In this document: in pieces, positions 35,299-43,584 of the stretch
Layout of the letters: the number at the start of each line of letters is the position of its first letter
Numbering within the stretch: position 1 is the first letter of the stretch
NCBI GenBank assembly: GCA_963729935.1
Contig: CAVSPW010000004.1
Span: forward strand, 186,001-250,000
Direction: 5' to 3'
DNA from: CAIKMD01 sp963729935
Lineage (GTDB): Bacteria > Pseudomonadota > Alphaproteobacteria > ATCC43930 > CGMCC-115725
DNA: 64,000 nt
Translations under genes and position numbers: made by a program
Notes under the pieces: model-generated
Databases searched by the model: none
The model's input: only the letters and a program-made list of their open reading frames with translations
Told to the model about the DNA's origin: nothing

Positions 35299-35748
35299 AT
35301 GATCGCTCCCGCCTTTCGCACCGCCAAGGGCCTCTTCGTCGGCGCTGTTCTCGCCACCTGCTTCGCCGCCGCGGCGTTCGCGCAGAAGTCCGAGCAGATC
35401 CAGGCGATCGCGTCACCGGCGGTCAACACCCAGAGCACGCTCACCATCCCGGCGGTCGCGGGCGAGTTCATCTTCGTCGATTACATCGCGCTCGGCGCGT
35501 GCGAGGACGCGACCGGCGGCGCGCTCTCCAACCAGAATTTCACCTCGACTAATCTTGACGGCTTCGTCTGGCAGTTGAGCGAACCCTCCTCGACGGCCTC
35601 GAGCTGCGTCGTGCCGCAGCGCTTCGAATTTCCGTTCGGCGGATTGAAGGCGGCGGCGGCCGGCGCCGCGGTCACGATCGTCTCGCCGGCCGCGGCGACG
35701 CACACCGCCTTCCCGATGCTGGCCGCGTATCACTACGCGCCATTCTAA
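35299..35748 (+). CDS. Secreted or envelope protein of unknown function (late operon)
   Basis: The 149-residue protein has a signal peptide, FRTAKGLFVGAVLATCFAAAAFA-QKSEQ, which is unusual for a phage-type structural gene. The mature part is rich in Ala, Thr and Ser with predicted beta strands and two cysteines. No family is recognised. The ATG used gives a normal signal n-region, although the ribosome site is weak. It is followed 15 bp later by the next gene of the same operon and ends in TAA. Confidence 0.6.
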   Translation: MIAPAFRTAKGLFVGAVLATCFAAAAFAQKSEQIQAIASPAVNTQSTLTIPAVAGEFIFVDYIALGACEDATGGALSNQNFTSTNLDGFVWQLSEPSSTASSCVVPQRFEFPFGGLKAAAAGAAVTIVSPAAATHTAFPMLAAYHYAPF

Positions 35749-35763
35749 CCGAAGGATCGACCG

Positions 35764-36084
35764 ATGAAGAAAAACTTTCCGAACGCCGAGCGCGCCCTCG
35801 CGATCCTCGTATCGAAGCGCACCGGCATGGTGATCGAGTACGGGCAGATCGCCAGCTGCACCTGCAGGCAGATCACCGATTACGGCATCACCATTGACGA
35901 GATCGCGCGCTGCGTCGAGGGCGCGCTCGGTGTCGAGCTCAGTGAAGCCGATCGCGCGGCGATGCCGAAAATCGGCGTCAACAGCTTGGCGCACTTGCTC
36001 GAGGAACGCTCCAGGGCCAAGGAGCTCGAGCGCAAGGGCGTCGAGACAGCCGGCAGCCTCGTCGGCACCGTGCCGACGATCTGA
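35764..36084 (+). CDS. Small helical protein of unknown function (late operon)
   Basis: The 106-residue protein starts MKKNFPNAERALAILVSKRT after GAAGGA. Helical segments with a Cys-x-Cys (SCTCRQITDYGITIDEIARC) and a charged C-terminal helix (LLEERSRAKELERKG) are visible. I recognise no family. It is clearly part of the rightward operon, with short gaps on both sides. Confidence 0.6.
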   Translation: MKKNFPNAERALAILVSKRTGMVIEYGQIASCTCRQITDYGITIDEIARCVEGALGVELSEADRAAMPKIGVNSLAHLLEERSRAKELERKGVETAGSLVGTVPTI

Positions 36085-36096
36085 GGGAGATCGGGA

Positions 36097-36429
36097 ATGC
36101 CGCCATCGATCGGAACGCGCAGCAAGCAAAGTTTTCGCCAAGGCCACGTCGAGCATCTCGGCGAGACGCAAGGCCATCAGCAGGATCTCGGGCTGACGAA
36201 ACGCGTTTCGGCGAGCGTGACCTTCACCGCCGCCGACAACAAAGCGAGCGCAGCCAACGGCACCTTCGCTGCCTTCGCGGCCGGCGACGATCTCTTGATC
36301 GAGGGCGCCAACCTCAACAACGGCCTCGCGCACGTCAACGGCATCGACGCGACCAACCAGGCTTATCTCGTGCTCGATCAGGCGCCCAAGGACGAGGGCC
36401 CGCTGACCGTCACGCTGCGAACGGCCTAG
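36097..36429 (+). CDS. Putative virion-associated beta-rich protein (late operon)
   Basis: The 110-residue protein has a Gln/His-rich N-terminus and a beta-rich remainder: VSASVTFTAADNKASAANGT, then FAAGDDLLIEGANLNNGLAH. The second half reads like a small all-beta decoration or fibre-attachment module (x-V-T-F-x-A-x-x-N-x-I-x-A-A-x-G-T-F is common in phage structural proteins). The assignment is from style only. It starts 12 bp after the preceding stop. Confidence 0.5.
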   Translation: MPPSIGTRSKQSFRQGHVEHLGETQGHQQDLGLTKRVSASVTFTAADNKASAANGTFAAFAAGDDLLIEGANLNNGLAHVNGIDATNQAYLVLDQAPKDEGPLTVTLRTA

Positions 36430-36440
36430 GGACGCGCGCG

Positions 36441-36758
36441 ATGCGGTTCGAGTTCCTGACGCGCTGCACCGAAGACGATCTCCGCGCGGTCTTGGCGACC
36501 CAGCAGCGGCGCGTCGCCGTGGCCCGAAAAAATCTCGCCGAGCGCGAGGCGCGCATCGCGAGCTTCCCGGCGATGCTGCGGCGCGCGAAGGCGGCGGGTG
36601 CGCCGGCTCATCACCTGCGCGCCACGCGCGACAGCTTCGACAACCTGCTTGCCGAGACGGACCGCGTGGGCGCCGACATCGAGTGGCGGGCCGCGCTGAT
36701 CATCGATGCCGCCGAATACCTCGCGGATTTTTCGCCTGACGGGCTCGTAGTGCAATGA
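36441..36758 (+). CDS. Small helical protein of unknown function (late operon)
   Basis: The 105-residue protein MRFEFLTRCTEDDLRAVL onward is Arg/Ala-rich and almost entirely helical, with LATQQRRVAVARKNLAEREA in its first half suggesting a coiled coil. No family is recognised. Its stop overlaps the next start by 4 bp (ATGA). It is the first of six genes coupled by such overlaps. Confidence 0.6.
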   Translation: MRFEFLTRCTEDDLRAVLATQQRRVAVARKNLAEREARIASFPAMLRRAKAAGAPAHHLRATRDSFDNLLAETDRVGADIEWRAALIIDAAEYLADFSPDGLVVQ

Positions 36759-37429
36759 CGCTCGCCGACACCATCGCGCAGCAGCTCGCCGCGCAGAATT
36801 TCGATGCGGCGCTCGACGGGCTCGCCGAGCTGCGCCGGCTGCGCCAGGCCGAGCTCGACGAGGTCGAGGCCGAGATCGCGACCTTGTCGAAGGGCGAAGA
36901 ATTCGGCCTTCCGGGCCATATGCGACAGGCGCTAATCAGATATCGCGAGGCACGCCCGCGGGCGAAGCAGCGTGTCAAAGATATCGAGCTTCAGATCGAC
37001 CAGGTCCGAGAAGGCCGCGCCGCGGCCGGCCGCTCGCACGGCGGCGCGTTGACCGAAGCGCAGCATCGCCAGCGCGAAAAGGCGGCCGCTTACGTCGAAG
37101 CGCTCGAGGCGATCGAGCACGCCGCCGCCGCGTTGGCTGCGGCGCTGCGGCGCGGGCGCGCGCTCGGCGCTGAGGCCTACGAGCTGATCGACGATGGCCG
37201 CCACGTGCGGCGCCTGTTCTCGCTCGGCAGTTTCCGCGAGCGCGTCATGGCCGGCCTCTTTCAATTCTTCGAGGACGATCCGAACGGCGCCGGGGCCTGG
37301 AACGGCGAGCGCGCGCTCCTGCGCTTCGACACCAAAGGCTCGATCGAGATCGCGCGCCGCGGGATTGCCCGATACGAGATCAAGGTGCTGCGCGACAATC
37401 TCGGGCCCGACGTGGGAGCAACGCTATGA
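36755..37429 (+). CDS. Coiled-coil protein of unknown function (late operon)
   Basis: The 224-residue protein has long heptad-like helices (LRRLRQAELDEVEAEIATLS; RAKQRVKDIELQIDQVREG; QREKAAAYVEALEAIEHAA) and a compact C-terminal region (GRHVRRLFSLGSFRERVMAG, LLRFDTKGSIEIARRG). This layout would suit a scaffold or adaptor protein, but I do not recognise the family. It overlaps both neighbours by 4 bp. Confidence 0.6.
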   Translation: MTLADTIAQQLAAQNFDAALDGLAELRRLRQAELDEVEAEIATLSKGEEFGLPGHMRQALIRYREARPRAKQRVKDIELQIDQVREGRAAAGRSHGGALTEAQHRQREKAAAYVEALEAIEHAAAALAAALRRGRALGAEAYELIDDGRHVRRLFSLGSFRERVMAGLFQFFEDDPNGAGAWNGERALLRFDTKGSIEIARRGIARYEIKVLRDNLGPDVGATL

Positions 37430-37665
37430 GCAAGACGATCGCGCCGCCGCCAGTGAAGACGCACGAGACCACGTCGGCGACGATGCCGCGCTGCGCGAGC
37501 TGCGCCGGCTTCGAGCCGCCGCCGCCGCGCACCGAGCGCGAGCGCGAGGGATTGCAGCGCGGCGGCCTCGATCCCGATGCCGGGCTGTGCCATTTCGAGC
37601 CGGCGCTGCGGAAGGTGCACGCGGTTCATTGGTGCATGCAATATCGACCGCGAGGCGGATCGTGA
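37426..37665 (+). CDS. Small cysteine-containing protein, possible zinc ribbon (late operon)
   Basis: The 79-residue protein has four cysteines spaced CASC, then C in GLCHFEP and C in HWCMQYR. This could bind zinc or form a small Fe-S-like knuckle. Such mini-proteins are common in phage operons; function unknown. ATGA and GTGA overlaps bind it to both neighbours. Confidence 0.55.
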   Translation: MSKTIAPPPVKTHETTSATMPRCASCAGFEPPPPRTEREREGLQRGGLDPDAGLCHFEPALRKVHAVHWCMQYRPRGGS

Positions 37666-38513
37666 AGGTCACCGGCTATCTCTCGGCACTCCTGATTGAG
37701 GATCTCGCGAAGATTAGCGGCATCGGCTTCAAGTATCCCGATCGCCTCACCGCTGCCGAAACGGCCAGCGTGCGGCGCTGGGCGCAGCAGCAGCCCGAGA
37801 TCGCAGCGGCGGTCAATGCCGGAAAGGGAAGCGGCGAACTCAAGGCGCTGATGCTCTACAAGGACATGGTCGATCATTTCGAATACGAGCACCCGCGCGA
37901 CGCGAGCGGCGAGCCCGCGCCATGGCCGGCGCGGCCGGACGAGGCGCAGCGTCCGGCGACGACGCCCGACAACCCGCTTGGCATTCTCTTCCCCGACGAA
38001 GCCGCTGCGCTCCTCGCCTGGGCCGAGACCTCGGCCGAGTATCAGGCGATCTATCACGACAAGGGGCATCCGCAACACGCAGACATCGTCGAGCGCACGA
38101 CGGCGCTATACGCGCGCGCCGGCAGCGCGACCGAGGCGGCGGCGCAAGATCTCCGCGCGGAGGATGCGCGGGACGCGACGCGCGATCCGGAATTTCAGAA
38201 ACGGCTCGAGGAGCTGCGCGCGGATCCCGCTTATCTCGATCCGACCAAGCCGGGCCACAAGGAAGTGGTCGCCAAGGTCAGCGCCCTTTACGAGCAGGCG
38301 GCCGCCGGCACCGTGCCGCGCGCGGCGCCGGGCGCGTCTGTGGCCGCAGTCGTGGCGCTCGCCGCGAAACCGCATGACCAGGTCGCGGCGCTCAAGGACA
38401 ACGCCGCCTATTGGAACAAATCCGATCCCAGCCACGCCGCGGCGGTCGAGCGCGTGTCTCAAGCTTTTGCCGAGGCCTATCCCGAAACGCCGAGCGGCGG
38501 AGGCGCATCGTGA
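37662..38513 (+). CDS. Repeat-containing late protein of unknown function
   Basis: The 283-residue protein starts with GTG overlapping the preceding stop. Its C-terminal two thirds hold three copies of one motif, A-x-Y-x(5)-P-x-H-x(3)-V-x-x-x-x-x-L/F-Y/A: SAEYQAIYHDKGHPQHADIV, DPAYLDPTKPGHKEVVAKV and NAAYWNKSDPSHAAAVERV, separated by Ala/Glu-rich linkers. The N-terminal part (ETASVRRWAQQQPEIAAAVN) is helical. Repeats of this type may bind a partner repeatedly, as in a scaffold; this is inference. No close family is recognised. Confidence 0.65.
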   Translation: MKVTGYLSALLIEDLAKISGIGFKYPDRLTAAETASVRRWAQQQPEIAAAVNAGKGSGELKALMLYKDMVDHFEYEHPRDASGEPAPWPARPDEAQRPATTPDNPLGILFPDEAAALLAWAETSAEYQAIYHDKGHPQHADIVERTTALYARAGSATEAAAQDLRAEDARDATRDPEFQKRLEELRADPAYLDPTKPGHKEVVAKVSALYEQAAAGTVPRAAPGASVAAVVALAAKPHDQVAALKDNAAYWNKSDPSHAAAVERVSQAFAEAYPETPSGGGAS

Positions 38514-38767
38514 ACGCCCGGCGGCTCATCGCGCGACAGGGCAGCCGCGAAGGCGAGGCGTGGACCTGGCAAACGGGACGGCGCTTGCTGTGCCAAGGAT
38601 TTTTGATGTGCGCTGCCGCCGCGGTGTCGCGCTGTGCGACCGTGATGCTCGACATCGCCTATGCGTTCCCGCTCGGCGGCCCACGGCTTTATCGCGTCAC
38701 CGCCGCGCTCTATCGCGGCGTCGGCATCCTGCTGCGGCGCGCGATCGACATTCTTCCCGCGCCATGA
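38510..38767 (+). CDS. Small membrane-associated late protein
   Basis: The 85-residue protein starts with GTG after GGCGGAGG and overlaps both neighbours by 4 bp. A hydrophobic Ala/Cys-rich stretch (LLCQGFLMCAAAAVSRCATV) and amphipathic ends suggest membrane association. It could be a holin-like or ejection-related peptide, but nothing specific supports either. Confidence 0.5.
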   Translation: MNARRLIARQGSREGEAWTWQTGRRLLCQGFLMCAAAAVSRCATVMLDIAYAFPLGGPRLYRVTAALYRGVGILLRRAIDILPAP

Positions 38768-39339
38768 TGCGCCGCTACGGCACCGAGGAGCTGCTGGCGC
38801 GTTTCGAGATCAGCATCTCGGGGACGGCCGCGACCCTGATCTCGGCCGGCGTCGCCGCCGCCGGCACCGCGGTCTCGGCGATCGGCGCCGCCAAGCAGGC
38901 CCAGGGCGAGCAGAACATCCTCGACTACAACGCGCAGGTCCAGCGGCAAGAGGCCGTGACCGCGCAGCAGACGGCGCAGGAGCAGGCGGCGCAGGAAGCG
39001 GTGCAGACGCATCGGACCATCGGCCAGGAAATCGCCAATGCCGGCGCCTCGGGCGTCGATCCGAGCCAGGGCTCGCCGCTGGCGGTGATGTCCGACGCCG
39101 CGACCGAGGGCGAGCTCAATCGGCAGCTCACCTTGTGGTACGGCCAGACGCAGCAGACGGCGCTCCTGAATGCGGCCAAGATGAGCGGCTATCAGAGCAC
39201 GCAGGTCGGCGCCGCCGTGCCGGCGACGGTGGGCTCGACCCTGCTCACCGGGTTCGGCAAGGCCGGCGTGACGGCCGCGCCCGCGATTCAAGCCATCTAC
39301 GACAAAAAGCCGATGACATCCTCGGCGCCAAGTTATTGA
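38764..39339 (+). CDS. Virion-internal (T7 gp14-like) protein
   Basis: The 191-residue protein has an N-terminal hydrophobic Ala/Gly stretch (TLISAGVAAAGTAVSAIGAA) followed by YNAQVQRQEAVTAQQTAQEQ, GQEIANAGASGVDPSQGSPL and TLWYGQTQQTALLNAAKMSG. This matches the style of podophage internal core proteins such as T7 gp14, which are ejected with DNA. Its place just before a very large protein mirrors the gp14-15-16 order. The assignment rests on pattern and order, not on an alignment. Confidence 0.6.
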   Translation: MMRRYGTEELLARFEISISGTAATLISAGVAAAGTAVSAIGAAKQAQGEQNILDYNAQVQRQEAVTAQQTAQEQAAQEAVQTHRTIGQEIANAGASGVDPSQGSPLAVMSDAATEGELNRQLTLWYGQTQQTALLNAAKMSGYQSTQVGAAVPATVGSTLLTGFGKAGVTAAPAIQAIYDKKPMTSSAPSY

Positions 39340-39350
39340 GATGCGCGACG

Positions 39351-39440
39351 ATGCCTAACGCCGCGCCGCAAGCCGCGCCAATTCCCGACGACCAGATGCG
39401 CAACGATTTCCTCGCCGGACGCGGGGCTTCGGCGAGTTAA
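39351..39440 (+). CDS. 29-codon frame, possible original N-terminus of the large late protein
   Basis: MPNAAPQAAPIPDDQMRNDF and nine more residues precede TAA at 39438-39440. The frame is the same as that of the large gene starting at 39546, and the 35 codons between contain no further stop and read as a Pro/Ala linker. The piece is either a genuine tiny gene or the true start of the large protein cut off by a nonsense codon. Confidence 0.4.
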   Translation: MPNAAPQAAPIPDDQMRNDFLAGRGASAS

Positions 39441-39545
39441 GGCGCCGCGGCACGGCTCGATGCACTTCTCGCGCCGGCAGCGCTAGAAACGGCGCCAGCG
39501 AGCGCGTCGGCGCCGAGCTCGAGCGCGGCCGAGCTGCCAATCGGC

Positions 39546-42500
39546 ATGCGCGTGGAGCAGGCGGCGCGGGATGCTGCCGCGCCGATCGGCGCCAATGTCG
39601 CGGGCGCGTGGGACCAGCTCCGCAGCGATTGGCAAGCGTCGCATCCCGATCTGAGCAATTACCCGAGCGGTTTCTGGGACCAGATGAAGGCGCAATGGGA
39701 TCGTCACCTCGCGGTCGGCAAGCTGCCGCTCGACGCCTTCAACCTGGCGATGGCGCCGGTCAGCGGCGCGATCGACGCCGGTATTTCCAAGCCGCTTGGC
39801 TGGGTGCTCGACAAGCTCACGCCGCCAGGAACGCCGGCCGGCGAGGGCGAGAAAGCGGTCAATCAGGCGTTGCTCGCGCTCGGGCCGAAAGGTGGCCTCG
39901 GCGCCGCCCTCGGCAAGACGGCCGAAGCGGGAGCCGGCGCCGAGGATCTTGCCACGCAATTCGGCCAGGAAGGCGGCGCTCCTAAAGCCGCCCCGGCGTC
40001 GCCTTCGACGGCGTCGGGGTCAACGCTGTTGACCGGGCCCGTCGGAGACGGCGCGCCGCCAGCGGCCGCGTCAACAGCGCCGGCTGCAGCGCCGAAGCCG
40101 GCGCCCTATCAGCTCATCGGCAAGGACGGTCCGACCGTCAACGTCACGCCCGAGATCCGGCAGAACGCGACCGACTGGTTGAACGGCGTCACCGGCGACA
40201 ATCCGGTACAGGCGTCGCTCGGCCAGATCGCGGATCCGAAAGTGATGGACGAGGCGATACAGGGCGTCGCGTCTTTCCTGCCGAAGGACGAAGTGCGGCC
40301 CGACGAGATCGTGCGCCAGGCGGCCTATTCGATCGCGAAGCAACCCGAGGACATCGTCCAGGGCGGCTTGACCGGCAAACTGCCGAGCGACACGGAGATC
40401 GCGGCTCATGCGATGCTGATCAACAGCGGCGCGCAGCAGCTTGGCGATCTCGCCCAGAAGGCGATCGCGAGCGGCGACCCGGCCGATTGGGAAGCGGCGA
40501 CGCGCGCCTTCGCGCTGCAGACCAAGATCGTCGGCGATTGGCAGGAGGCGGGCGCGGAGCAGGCGCGCGCCTTCCGCATGCGCCAGATCGCGCAAGAGGC
40601 GCGCAGCGACTATACGAGCTCGGTCTCGAGCGTCATCCAGAATGTAGGGTCGGAGAATGTCGAAGACGCGCTCCGGAAGATCGCCTCGCTCAAGACGCCG
40701 CAGCAGATCTCGGGCTTCACCGCGGCGTTGCGCGGCCTCAGCTCGCGTCATGCGATGCTATATGTCTGGTACAATTACCTGCTTGGGCCCGCGACCTTCG
40801 CCAAGAAGATCGGCACCGACGCGCTCTTCCCGATCTGGAATTTGGCGACGCGCTACACCGCCGAGAAAGCCGGCGAGCTCGGCCTGAACCAGGGCGGCGT
40901 TCCTGCGGGCGAGAGCGCGCAGCTGCTCTATGGCTATCTCGGCTCCTTCGCCGACGCGATCCGCGCCGGCTATCGCGGGCTCATGGCCGGGCGATCACAG
41001 TATGGCGAGATCTCGACCATGGACGGGTTGGCGAAGACGCGGACCTCGATCCTCGCCAATGGCGGCGAGATCGCGCAGGACGCCTCGGGCACCGGCCTCG
41101 TTCACTCGATGCGCAACGCGCTGCCCTTGATCCGCGCGGCGATGCCGACCTCATGGATGGCCGGCGCCGACGATTTCGGTTACACGCTCAATTACCGTGC
41201 CGAGCTGCGCGCGCTCGCGTGGCGCGAGGGCATGGGCAAGTTCATGACCGCGAGCGGCGATACCGACGCCGCGGCGGTCGCGCAGCATGTCGCCGAGCAG
41301 TTGGAGAACCCGAAGCCCGGCCTGTTCTCGGCCGCCGACGCCGCGGCGAAGTCGAACATCTTCGCTGATCCGCTGACCGGCAACGCCGAGAAGTTCTCGG
41401 ACTGGATCAACGGCGTCAATTTGCCGATCAAGGGCACGCGCGCCGAGATCCCGCTCGGCAAGATTTTGGTCCCGTTCGTCAACCGGCCGGTCAACTTCCT
41501 GCGCTGGCTCTATCGCCAATCGCCTTTGCCGCTCGCCTTTCCGAGCGATGCCTTCAAGGCCGAGCTCGCCGCGGGGGGCGCTTCGCGCGATCTGGCTTAT
41601 GCCAAGATCGGGCTCGGCACCGGGCTCGGCGCGATCGCCGCCGTGCTCGCGGTCGGCGGTCTTTATGACGGCTCGGGGCCAACGGATCCGCGGCTGCGCC
41701 AGGCGTGGCTCGCCGCCGGCCATGTGCCCTACAGCTTGCGCATTCGCGGCGCGCGGCCGGTGACGATGCCGCTCGAGCCGTTCGCGCGGATCCTCGGCGC
41801 GGTCGGCGATGCGGTTAACGTGATGCGCTTCGCCAAGGACGAGGACATCGCCAACCTTGCCGGCTCGATCATCTTCGGCCTCGGCCACGCCTTCGTCTCC
41901 ACGACTTACATGCAAAGCCTCGGGAATTTCTTCGAGGCGATCCACAACCAGGGCGAAGCGAACCGCTACGTACAGCAGCTGATCGCCTCGATGGCGGTGC
42001 CGCGAACGCTGAGCGCAAGCGCTGGCGCGGTCGATCCATGGCTCAGGGCGCATTACTCCCTGCTCCAGGCGATCGAGGCGAAGCTTCCTTTCAGCGTCGG
42101 CTTCGGCAAGAGCACGGATCTGCCGCCTGCGCGCGACCGCTGGGGCGACGCGATCCCGCTGCGCGATCATTTCATGCCGCCTTTCTCGGATAGCGGCGCG
42201 GCGCAGGTGTTCTCGCCGATCGAGCTCGGGCCCGACCCGTCGAAGGTTAACTCGATCGATCAGTGGATCTGGGACCATCGGAACGATTTCGCCGGCGGCA
42301 ATCCCGGCATCCCCAAGCCCTCGCGAACGCAATCCTGGCAGCAAGGCCAGGGCGTCAAGGCGAATGTGCAGCTGACGCCGCAGCAATACGATCGGCTGCA
42401 GGTGCTCGCCGGCAATGGCTTCAAGGATCCGCGCTCGGGTCTCGGCGCCAAGGACACGTTGAATGCGCTGGTCCAGGGCAAAGGGCCGGCTTTCCTGCAG

Positions 42501-42764
42501 AAGGAATGGGACGCGGCGAGCGACGCGCACCGGGCGCTCATAGTTCAACAAGTAGTCTCGATCTTCCGGCGCGGCGCGCGGCAGCAGCTGCTGCACGAGT
42601 TTCCCGACATCCAACAGGCGGTCACGGCGCAATGGGGCGCGCGCCGCGACCAGCTCAACGGCGCAACGCCAAGCCTGCCCGGCGGCGCGACGCCGCCGGC
42701 GCCGGCGTCTCTTCCCGCTGCGCCGCGCGCGGGCGGTGCGTCGGCGATGCCGCGCCTCGAATAG
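39546..42764 (+). CDS. Large polyvalent/virion-internal protein (1072 aa)
   Basis: This is the largest gene of the element. It has a Pro/Ala-rich N-terminal third, a helical middle (ARAFRMRQIAQEARSDYTSS; MLYVWYNYLLGPATFAKKIG) and a segment KILVPFVNRPVNFLRWLYRQ that resembles the polyvalent-protein domain found in phage proteins co-injected with DNA. A hydrophobic GLGTGLGAIAAVLAVGGLYDG follows, and the C-terminus has LTPQQYDRLQVLAGNGFKDP and a basic helix. It would be the gp16-like ejection or internal protein. No ribosome site is visible at this ATG, and the open frame extends 35 codons upstream to a TAA, so the start is doubtful. Confidence 0.65.
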   Translation: MRVEQAARDAAAPIGANVAGAWDQLRSDWQASHPDLSNYPSGFWDQMKAQWDRHLAVGKLPLDAFNLAMAPVSGAIDAGISKPLGWVLDKLTPPGTPAGEGEKAVNQALLALGPKGGLGAALGKTAEAGAGAEDLATQFGQEGGAPKAAPASPSTASGSTLLTGPVGDGAPPAAASTAPAAAPKPAPYQLIGKDGPTVNVTPEIRQNATDWLNGVTGDNPVQASLGQIADPKVMDEAIQGVASFLPKDEVRPDEIVRQAAYSIAKQPEDIVQGGLTGKLPSDTEIAAHAMLINSGAQQLGDLAQKAIASGDPADWEAATRAFALQTKIVGDWQEAGAEQARAFRMRQIAQEARSDYTSSVSSVIQNVGSENVEDALRKIASLKTPQQISGFTAALRGLSSRHAMLYVWYNYLLGPATFAKKIGTDALFPIWNLATRYTAEKAGELGLNQGGVPAGESAQLLYGYLGSFADAIRAGYRGLMAGRSQYGEISTMDGLAKTRTSILANGGEIAQDASGTGLVHSMRNALPLIRAAMPTSWMAGADDFGYTLNYRAELRALAWREGMGKFMTASGDTDAAAVAQHVAEQLENPKPGLFSAADAAAKSNIFADPLTGNAEKFSDWINGVNLPIKGTRAEIPLGKILVPFVNRPVNFLRWLYRQSPLPLAFPSDAFKAELAAGGASRDLAYAKIGLGTGLGAIAAVLAVGGLYDGSGPTDPRLRQAWLAAGHVPYSLRIRGARPVTMPLEPFARILGAVGDAVNVMRFAKDEDIANLAGSIIFGLGHAFVSTTYMQSLGNFFEAIHNQGEANRYVQQLIASMAVPRTLSASAGAVDPWLRAHYSLLQAIEAKLPFSVGFGKSTDLPPARDRWGDAIPLRDHFMPPFSDSGAAQVFSPIELGPDPSKVNSIDQWIWDHRNDFAGGNPGIPKPSRTQSWQQGQGVKANVQLTPQQYDRLQVLAGNGFKDPRSGLGAKDTLNALVQGKGPAFLQKEWDAASDAHRALIVQQVVSIFRRGARQQLLHEFPDIQQAVTAQWGARRDQLNGATPSLPGGATPPAPASLPAAPRAGGASAMPRLE

Positions 42765-42778
42765 CGCCGCGCTCTGGC

Positions 42779-43015
42779 TCACCAGAACAGGTGCATGGCC
42801 TCTCGCAGCTGCGCGATCCGAGCAAGGCGGCGCCTGATCATCTGGCGCCCGCGCCAGCGCGATATCGGATGGCCCGCGCGATCTGTGAACCAGATGCTTT
42901 CTTCTCTCTCATAGGACTGCTCAAGGGCCTCGCGCTCTTCGCGCTCAATCGCATCGAGCGTAGATGCCGCGTTGAGCTCGCCCATATTCTCGAGTGATTT
43001 GACCGAAAGACGCAT
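42779..43015 (-). CDS. Small basic protein of unknown function (cargo module)
   Basis: The 78-residue protein MRLSVKSLENMGELNAASTL onward is charged and helical. A consensus AAGGAGAG lies eight bases before the ATG, which makes this a confident coding call despite unknown function. It is convergent with the large late gene (15 bp between stops) and last in the leftward group of three. Confidence 0.65.
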   Translation of the reverse strand: MRLSVKSLENMGELNAASTLDAIEREEREALEQSYEREESIWFTDRAGHPISRWRGRQMIRRRLARIAQLREAMHLFW

Positions 43016-43228
43016 GGTAACGCTCTCCTTGAAAAGGATTGAGCCGCTGCGATGCGTCGAGAGCGGGCGACCAGGGTGCTCGCGCCTTGGTCGGCGCTGC
43101 CCGAGAGGGCGGCAAAAATACTATCCGAGGCGCGCCCAGGCCGCAACCAGACGCGCGCGGCGAGAGGGACGAACCATTCAGAGCCCGGCGCGGACCGCGC
43201 CCAGCCGCCACGCCCAGCGCTGGCAAGG

Positions 43229-43525
43229 TCAATCGGCGAGCAGGCGCTTTGCGTCGGCGATCGCGGAAAGCAAGAGCTTCACCATAGGATATTCGAGCTC
43301 CTCCGGGGCCGGATGGTCCTGGCGCGTCAAGGTCTCGAGAAGGCTGAGCTTCGCAATAAGATCATCTTTCGTGACGCAAGGGGTCGCGGCCACGCGATCT
43401 TCGAGGCGGATAGCCTTCGCGAGGTATGGCGCAGCGTCCTTGTCGCTCCAACCCTTCGCCTTTGGCCCGTTGCAAAGCGCATCGATCGCGCGCCACTTTT
43501 CGTAAATGACCTTTACCGTTTGCAT
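43229..43525 (-). CDS. Small helical protein of unknown function (cargo module)
   Basis: The 98-residue protein MQTVKVIYEKWRAIDALCNG onward contains several amphipathic helices (DDLIAKLSLLETLTRQDHPA, EYPMVKLLLSAIADAKRLL). No family is recognised. Its upstream gap carries a ~35-bp GC-rich repeat that is also found upstream of the 260-residue gene to its right, so both may share a leader-level control. Confidence 0.6.
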   Translation of the reverse strand: MQTVKVIYEKWRAIDALCNGPKAKGWSDKDAAPYLAKAIRLEDRVAATPCVTKDDLIAKLSLLETLTRQDHPAPEELEYPMVKLLLSAIADAKRLLAD

Positions 43526-43545
43526 GATTCGAACTCCATGGATCG

Positions 43546-43580
43546 ATTGCCGGCATCCGGCCGGCGCGGGGAAACTTTCG
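43546..43580 (-). repeat. Leader repeat, copy 1
   Basis: The 35-bp unit ATTGCCGGCATCCGGCCGGC plus GCGGGGAAACTTTCG closely matches 44388-44422. On the minus strand it can form a hairpin with GCCGGC arms upstream of the gene at 43525. Confidence 0.6.
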
Positions 43581-43584
43581 ACCG

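Noticed and set aside
14817..39440. Possible reassignment of TAA as a sense codon, because two long genes continue in frame after TAA
   Set aside because: Other genes in the window end naturally at TAA (gspK, gspJ, the propeller-like protein and the 149-residue late protein), and their products have normal family lengths. Isolated mutations or errors explain the two cases better.
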